NCBI GenBank assembly: GCA_944472135.2 | Contig: OX235270.1 | Location: 41,726,352 to 41,790,351 of the forward strand | Direction: 5' to 3' | Origin: Trichobilharzia regenti | Taxonomy: Eukaryota > Platyhelminthes > Trematoda > Strigeidida > Schistosomatidae | DNA length: 64,000 nucleotides | The notes under the pieces: model-generated | The model's database searches: none | What the model saw: only the letters and a program-made list of their open reading frames with translations | What the model was told of the DNA's origin: nothing | Program-made: the position numbers and the translations under genes | In this document: positions 57,478 through 64,000 of the stretch, piece by piece | Numbering within the stretch: position 1 is the stretch's first letter | Layout of the letters: each line of letters opens with the position of its first letter

Positions 57478-58760
57478 GCTATATTGGCTGAAGATGCAGA
57501 ACTCCGACCAGAACAAGCTGGATTCAGGAAAGGCAAATCATGTACTGACCCAATTGCAACTCTACGCATCATCATCACAGAACAAAGCATGGAATGGCGA
57601 TCAAACCTCTACCTCAACTTTATAGACTTCGAGAAGGCCTTTGACAGCGTTGACCGTGAAGTAATTTGGAAACTACTCGAGTACTACGGCGTACCCCAAA
57701 TATTCATCAACCTTATTCAACAGCCGTACGACAACGGCACATGTTAAGTGATCCACAACGGAAAACTCAGTGAGGCGTTTGGAGTAAACAAAGAAGTCAG
57801 ACAAGGGTGCTTATTATCACCCTCAATGATATTCCTAATTGTGGCGAACTGGATTATGCGTCAGACAGTAGGAAATGAGAAGACAGGAAGAACCTAGAGG
57901 ACCTGGATTTCGCGCGTGGATGATTTATGCTTGATGTCACACAAAATCCGAGACTTACAAGCGAAAATCGACAAACTGGTCGAAGAAGCAGCCGGCGAAG
58001 ACAGGACTTCAGGAGAGCATAGACAAGACGGGGGTTATGAAAATAACCAACCAACCAACAACAACAACAGCAACATCCAGCGTCAATCACTATCAACGGG
58101 AGGGATTTGAAAGAGATTATTTCATTCACTTACTTATCTAGGGAGCATTGTCTCAACTAAAGGCAGTCGGAACGGACGAGGTTGTCAAATCGAGCGAGAA
58201 TGGAGAAGGCGAGAAACACATTCATCAACCTGAAATCAATCTGGAAATCCTCGTCGCTCACTATCAACAACAAAATTCGGTTGGATTTTCAATACAAACG
58301 TCAAGTCAGTCAGTTCTTCTACACGGATCAGAAACTTGGCGGGCGGGTCACAAAGAATATTTCCAATAGCCTGTTGCAGATCTTTATAAACAACTGTCTT
58401 CGCTCTACACTGAAGATCAGATGGTCGGGCCGGAAAGAATCACCAAAAAGAAACTATGGCTGGGAAAAAACAAGAACTGATCGCCCAACAAATATGCAGG
58501 AGAAGGTGGAGATGGATTGGACACTTGTTGAGGAGGCCGGTTGGTGACATCGCGCGTCAGGCCATTGATCGAGTGGAATCAGGCCGAAAGGGAAGCGGCG
58601 AGTGGGACGTCGGTGCAAGGGTGACATGAAGGAGATCATGTGAAGAGGAGTTGAAACAGTACCGGCTAACTAACATGGATGCAGGTGAAAAGTACAGCAG
58701 AAGACAGAAGCAAATGGAGACGTGCAGTTGAAGCTCTATGTTCCACTAGGAATCTAAGGG
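57478..58760 (+). mobile_element. SR2-like RTE LINE, 5'-truncated copy C
   Basis: Starts inside the reverse transcriptase: AELRPEQAGFRKGKSC, LYLNFIDFEKAFDSVDRE (near 57610-57660) and VRQGCLLSP (near 57800). The YADD box is damaged (SRVDDLCLMSHK, near 57915). C-terminal pieces continue and the end is gctctatgttccac near 58750. Stops and frameshifts break it. A short caac/caa tandem run (near 58045-58075) interrupts it. Confidence 0.87.
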
Positions 58761-61700
58761 AAAAATAATAATTTATTGGCAAGGAATACTTCCAAACTAC
58801 ATAAAACTTTAAAATTACTAAGTGGAAAACAGAATTATCACAAAGTTAGAGTTCTTCAGTGTTTTTCATCCTGTTTTTTTTCGAAAATAACTGAGGGAAA
58901 CAATCAATGCAGAAGTAACATTTTCCATCATAAAGCTGGCCCCTGACTTTTCCTGATAATTAGGAACTACACAACGTGTCTTGACCGACCAGAGGCTATA
59001 AACAACAATGTATTTTGTGTTAGTATTCTCACAAAAATTTTTTTTAAAGTGTAATGTTTGCGTAAATTTGTGGTTGGTATTTTGATGAACAAAAAGCCAT
59101 GTACCAACTAACTTATTTAGTTATTAGAGTGACGAAAAACACTGAATAACAATTTTGCCAAACAACTCATTATTATTCATCATCAAGTTATCATTTCCGC
59201 TAATAGTCGGATAGAATATCCTCATAGAGGAAAATAAGTAATACGTCGAAATAATAAATATGAGAAAATAAACAATTTAACTGCAGTCAACTAATAGTTA
59301 GATTTATTATAAACCCATTAATGAAATAAAAATGGTCTCCATTTTCATAATTAAAACGAATTGAAAACCAAGAAACGGCAGTCAATTATTTAGTATTAAA
59401 TGCATTACTAAGGTTCTAAGAGAACCTCATATTTGACATGGCGGGAGACCAAATACCAAGGCTATTTCTTTTCAGCGCCATCATCCCCCATTCACTGCAG
59501 TCGGTAGGTATATGTTATTACCGTAAACTTGGTTAGGTAAACCTGTGATAGTCTCTCAATGGAATTTCGAGACATCCATGTCAAAAGATTTTTATCAGAA
59601 AAGTGATCTTTCATGAATTATGAATTATAATTAAATTGAAGATACAATTCTTTGTCTTTTAGGAAATAAAACATATAATTACAAGTACTTGAATAAAAAT
59701 TAAAGCATCCACAATTTCATTGGAGCCTAGTAGTTTCACAGTTATGTGATCATCAAAAGACTTGAATGTTCAAAAGACTGACAAAGTTTATCAAATACGA
59801 CGTCATTTCAAAGTACAAAATGAACAACTACTGAACTATTCAGAGTATCAAACGAGTTGTCAGATAATTTAAGTCCATGAAGAAAACCATCTTCAAACCA
59901 ATCAAATCATTTACATAAACACAGAGAATAATAATAAGCATAACCTATTTTAATTCGATTTTTTCAGTGCCAGTTTTCTTTCTAGTTATATCCTGTACTC
60001 ATTTAAATCCTCTTATTGCAGTGAAAAAGTTCAGTGATACATTATATGAATATATTTCCTTATTTTAGTAAGGTACATTGCAAGATAGAAATAGATACGA
60101 TTACCAACTAACATACTCTGGATAAAATACATATGATCATATATCTGATCAGTGAGAATGTAAGTGATAATGGAAAATTTTTTTTTATTGAATTTGAGAT
60201 TTTCCCGTCGATTGATTGGACTGAAGTGCTCGGTCTCAGGTTGACATGTCTGTTGGCTTCTTGTGCAGATGCTTCGACGATGTCTGGGCATTTAGTTTTT
60301 CCTCAAAATATTTTGAATAATGCGGTCGTAAAATGATTTATACAATTATGTTCAGTGACAATTTCATAAGTCTTATTTTTCCATATTAGTTATTTGATTG
60401 AAGCATCAAAAGGAAAACAGAGAATAGAAGCCAAAAAGAAATGCTAATTTATATCTCATATAGAAAGTATAACTTGTGAGACAAATTCACATTCATCCAA
60501 AGACAACATCAAATGTTTGAACTTAAAGTGAAAATACCTACAGTCTTTGTTAGCTGTCAAAAGTTGGCGACTGGTAAGCAGCTTTAGTATAAAAAAGTTT
60601 TGATTTCCTGATTAAAAAATTTTAAAATTTTGAGGAGCGCAAGTGTAATCATTCTGGGACAATTCTGTCTCTTTTAAGAAATGTAACGAGAAAGTGCCGG
60701 ACAGATTGCAGCAATAACGTTTAGACTGCTACTTTACTTTCATGGAGAGTGATTTCTTTTCACTTTCTGGATAGTCATGAAGAAAGATGTCTACTACTGA
60801 TGATATATAACGGTCACACTACATGTTAATCACTAGCAGAATCTTCGTTTTATTACAACAGTTAACAACATCCCAATTTGCACCATCCTACTGATTCACA
60901 GACTCAGTGTTTCTGAAGTCTTCTACTGAAAAATATTAGCTTTAAACCGTTAAAGCTGTTTTCGGATTTCTCCAACCTGTCGTGCAATTGAAAAATACTC
61001 ATTTTTGAGAAATACTGAGGCAAATAGTTTTATTTATAAGTACCTTGAAAGACTTGGTGGTTCAATTTATCCTCTACTATTACTAAACAGTCCAGGAAGT
61101 ATTTACGAAAAAAGGAATCATTTGAATAGCAGACTATAACTTCTGATTTACTGTACTTGAATTTAGCCAAATTTTCCCCGCTGAATGAATAATTACCTGT
61201 TATAATAAGTCCTGATTTCAAAGATCCAATGTTACTGATCTATCAGTGAAAGCATGCAACATTTCAAATGTTTTGAGAAATGGGGAAAATGTATTTCTGT
61301 ATATTCGGTGAAGTAGTAATAATGTGGATATAGGAATGTAATAATCAAAATAGGGCTAATTCAGATAATGAAAACATTCCTATTTCTTCTGTGATACGAA
61401 TTCGGATCAGCTCGAAATTCATCAGAAAAAGATAAATGCTTCATAATACTGTATACTGTATAGGAATTAGTCTCAGCATGCTGAAACTCTAAATTTTAAT
61501 TCCAGCTGTGACGAGCGAAAATAACTTGTCAGATATGCACTTTTTATGACTGTACTGAACTGAATAGACCCGTCGCTGCACCTGTTAATTATTATAATGG
61601 TAATGAACTCTACTGGTACGCTAATAGGTCTGTTTGTCCGTTTTACCTTCCGATTCACTTAGCCATACAAATATCAGAAGAAAAACGCTGTCCTGTGACT

Positions 61701-62510
61701 CTAAGATATTGTATTATATATCAGTTAGGAAACAAAACATCTTATTTATATGTTTAATTAATCACAATACAGTTGGCTCACAACCGTGGGAATGGACTGT
61801 TCTTATTGGCTGGAAATCTTTATTCTGATTGGTTGGTGAACCGATAAAGACCAAGTTGAGACAAAAGACTATGAATTGATCACACACAGTATGTGTGAGA
61901 AATGATACGTTTACATAGTAACTCCATCACATGATAAATCACACGATTCGTGAGAAAAGATGATATACTATTTTATTCTGGCTCCTATCTGCACTACGGT
62001 GACCAAGCTGAGAAACATGAAATTGCAGTTTACTACGCATGATTGACGAATTTCAATTCACACGAACAACCGATTCAGTTACCATTCTAAGATAAACAAG
62101 TGCTCAGCAATCAACCTTAAATAAAGTCAGTTTCAACCAACAGTTAAAGTTTCTACCTTACGTAGTGAGTGCTTTATGCTTCCGAATATGCATTGCTGGT
62201 GAATGCCAGCAAGTAGGAAACACAGGTACACATTATCCTGTCGACTAACTAGTTACACTTAAGACCTAACCAAACTTCACTAAAATGGAAGGTTGTATCG
62301 CGTCAACTACACACTATAGTAAGTAAGGTCGTGAACATTTATAATATTTCAGAGTATTACCTCTACAGGCACTTGATCACATAACGGAAGTGGAATGATT
62401 TAGTTCCTTTCCTTCAGGTCGTTAAGTAAGCTTTTTTATAATTTATTATTCGCTGGAAAAGCGCCTGCTTAGATTATTATGTTTTATAAAGTGGTGTCAT
62501 AATGTAACCG
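58761..62510. other. 3.7 kb without a recognised gene
   Basis: AT-rich DNA with only short chance-like open frames (60031-60336, 61030-61221, 61473-61828). Inverted CCAAT boxes (attgg) occur near 61808 and 61831. No transposon motif recognised. Confidence 0.4.
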
Positions 62511-62515
62511 AGATG

Positions 62516-62968
62516 AAAGTTAAAGTACCACGGTCCATGGAATGCGAACGCACGAGTGACCTTGAGCTGGTCAATCGGGAAAAACAATGGTTTCTGCACA
62601 AAAAGAAAAATAGAGCATCATGCTAAAACACATTAAACAAGATATATTTTTTCTCAAATGACTTAAAAATATCTCCCATTTACCATGAGGACTGCTTACT
62701 AGGAAAATGTGGATAACAAAAATAATTAGAATAAATAATGCCAACCCCAAATCTAAACATAATCCTTATTGAAACCTTGATCCTAACCCTAACCAGCTAT
62801 TAACACCTTGTCCAAACAGTAGTTGAACACGTGACTGGGATGAAATTTATACCCTGGACTGTGAATGGCGTTCACACTAGCACTATTATAATGGTAAGTC
62901 CCGTTATCCAGCGACTAGTATGAGTTCAAGGTCATGGGAGCGTTCGCACTCATGAGTCTTTATACTTT
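62516..62968. repeat. Fold-back repeat with imperfect terminal inverted repeats
   Basis: 62516-62568 (containing tgcgaacgcacgagtgacct) is an imperfect inverted copy of 62923-62968 (containing aaggtcatgggagcgttcgc). The 350-bp interior has no open frame and contains tcctaaccctaacc (62781-62794), two telomere-like units. Confidence 0.7.
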
Positions 62969-63045
62969 TACTTGGCTTATCAAGTATCCCCACTCTTTTA
63001 TAGTATTCATGCAGATTTCATCAGTTTAATTTGTATGGATTTGTC

Positions 63046-63497
63046 ACAAGTCTGACCACGGATTGAAATCAGTTAAAGAACCAGTGGAAACTAGACAGTA
63101 CTGGACATGTATTTCGTCCTATTTTTGGAGTCGTCGGCAATACTCACCAACTAGGTTTGGCTAGTAATTGGCCACAGGACGAAATTGCCTGAAGTCCTAG
63201 CGAGAAGACGTGACCAATGGAACCCACCAGTTCGGGAATGAGGACAGATATTCTCTCATGATGTTAGGTGGTAGTCGCGTTAAAATCAAGAGTCGGTAGA
63301 AGCCAGAATTTATGGAGCATTGAGTCGCGTCTCAGTAACTGAATGGTCTACGAGTTTGTCTTGTGACCGGAAAGTGCTGGTTCAAACCCCAGTGGGTGAG
63401 TACTGGCGGTGAGTCTCGAAGAAGGACGAAGCAGTTGTCCAGTGCTTTCTAGTCTTCATTGGTTCTTTAACTGATATCAGTCCCTATTCAGACTTGA
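63046..63497 (+). repeat. tRNA-like inverted-end repeat (family 2), longest copy
   Basis: Left arm 63046-63158 and right arm 63386-63497 are imperfect inverted copies, about 112 bp each. Between them lie an A-box-like cagtaactgaatggtctac (63333-63351) and a B-box-like ggttcaaacccc (63379-63390). The interior closely matches the copy at 47760-48112 in reverse. Confidence 0.8.
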
Positions 63498-64000
63498 AAC
63501 AAATCAAATTCCTACAAACAAACTGATGAGAACTGCATGAATACTGTAAAATAGTGGAGATACTTTACTTTACTATGACGCCACAGTTTTACAATGATTC
63601 CATTCTATCTGTCATTTGCCACAGGTTTACAGGCTTCATTTGAACCCTGCTTCCTTACAAGAAACATTTTTCTACTGTTTCTAACACGATGGTACTATCA
63701 GTCGATTCCATACATTACCAGGAAATACAGTCTCATGATAAAAATGTTTAACTTTTTGTAAATTTTTGTTCATATTTCTGTATTCCTATAAATTCGCTGA
63801 CAATTTTATTCATCAGGTATTCTTTATTTGTGAAACCAAGTATGATAAATCTTATTTCGACGAAAAAAAACAGCATTGTTTGGCAAACCAGACATATCTA
63901 ACAAGAAGGAAACCATGTACACACATTGTTTATTTCTGTGTTTCCAGCAATGTGAGTCATTTAATCATATGATACTAACAAATACTTGTATTGTGTTTAC
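63498..64000. other. No gene recognised at the right edge
   Basis: AT-rich; one short plus-strand open frame (63766-63972) without a recognised domain. Confidence 0.35.

Noticed and set aside
62781..62794. Interstitial telomere
   Set aside because: Only two units are present; too short for a telomeric relic, and more simply part of the enclosing fold-back repeat.
1..64000. CRISPR arrays, bacterial operons or phage
   Set aside because: Introns, LINEs, PLEs, SINEs and an ASXL gene show a eukaryotic genome; no regularly spaced short repeats occur.

Overview
The window is animal nuclear DNA, most likely from a digenean trematode and probably a Schistosoma. Three things point there. The DNA is AT-rich with (TA)n, (GT)n and ATT-type microsatellites. 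One gene has GT-AG introns of 0.8 to 7.6 kb. The repeats are fluke-typical: a Ty3/Gypsy element of CsRn1/Boudicca type with a CHCC Gag motif, RTE-clade LINEs of SR2-like and Perere/SR3-like type, Penelope-like elements (PLEs) with a GIY-YIG endonuclease, and short tRNA-derived repeats. Family names rest on recognised motifs; no database was consulted.

Layout. 1-8.2 kb: a minus-strand Gypsy element with open gag and pol reading frames joined by a convincing -1 frameshift signal (GGGAAAC plus stem-loop). It has only 53-bp terminal direct repeats and lies inside a perfect 274-bp inverted repeat. 8.9-10.9 kb: three tRNA-derived SINEs. 11.6-27.3 kb: the one recognisable cellular gene, four plus-strand exons of an Additional-sex-combs-like (ASXL) protein, partner of the BAP1/Calypso deubiquitinase. 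Its DEUBAD (ASXH) domain spans the first two exons, followed by a very long Ser/Pro/Thr-rich tail. The first intron of the gene seen here (7.6 kb) holds nested transposons of at least three ages. 29.1-32.8 kb: a Perere/SR3-like RTE LINE with an uninterrupted APE endonuclease plus reverse transcriptase frame. 35.4-36.8 kb: a 5'-truncated PLE with a perfect 208-bp inverted copy of its own 3' end.

39-64 kb: a transposon graveyard without a recognised cellular gene. It holds another Perere-like copy, three SR2-like RTE copies, four more PLE fragments, a SINE, a family of tRNA-like repeats with terminal inverted repeats (five copies) and other fold-back structures, separated by AT-rich DNA in which nothing was recognised.

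Best leads for undescribed biology: the frameshift site with very short LTRs in the Gypsy element; the tRNA-like repeats bounded by terminal inverted repeats; the hammerhead-like motif in the PLE tail; and the ASXL gene, whose PHD finger cannot be found here.
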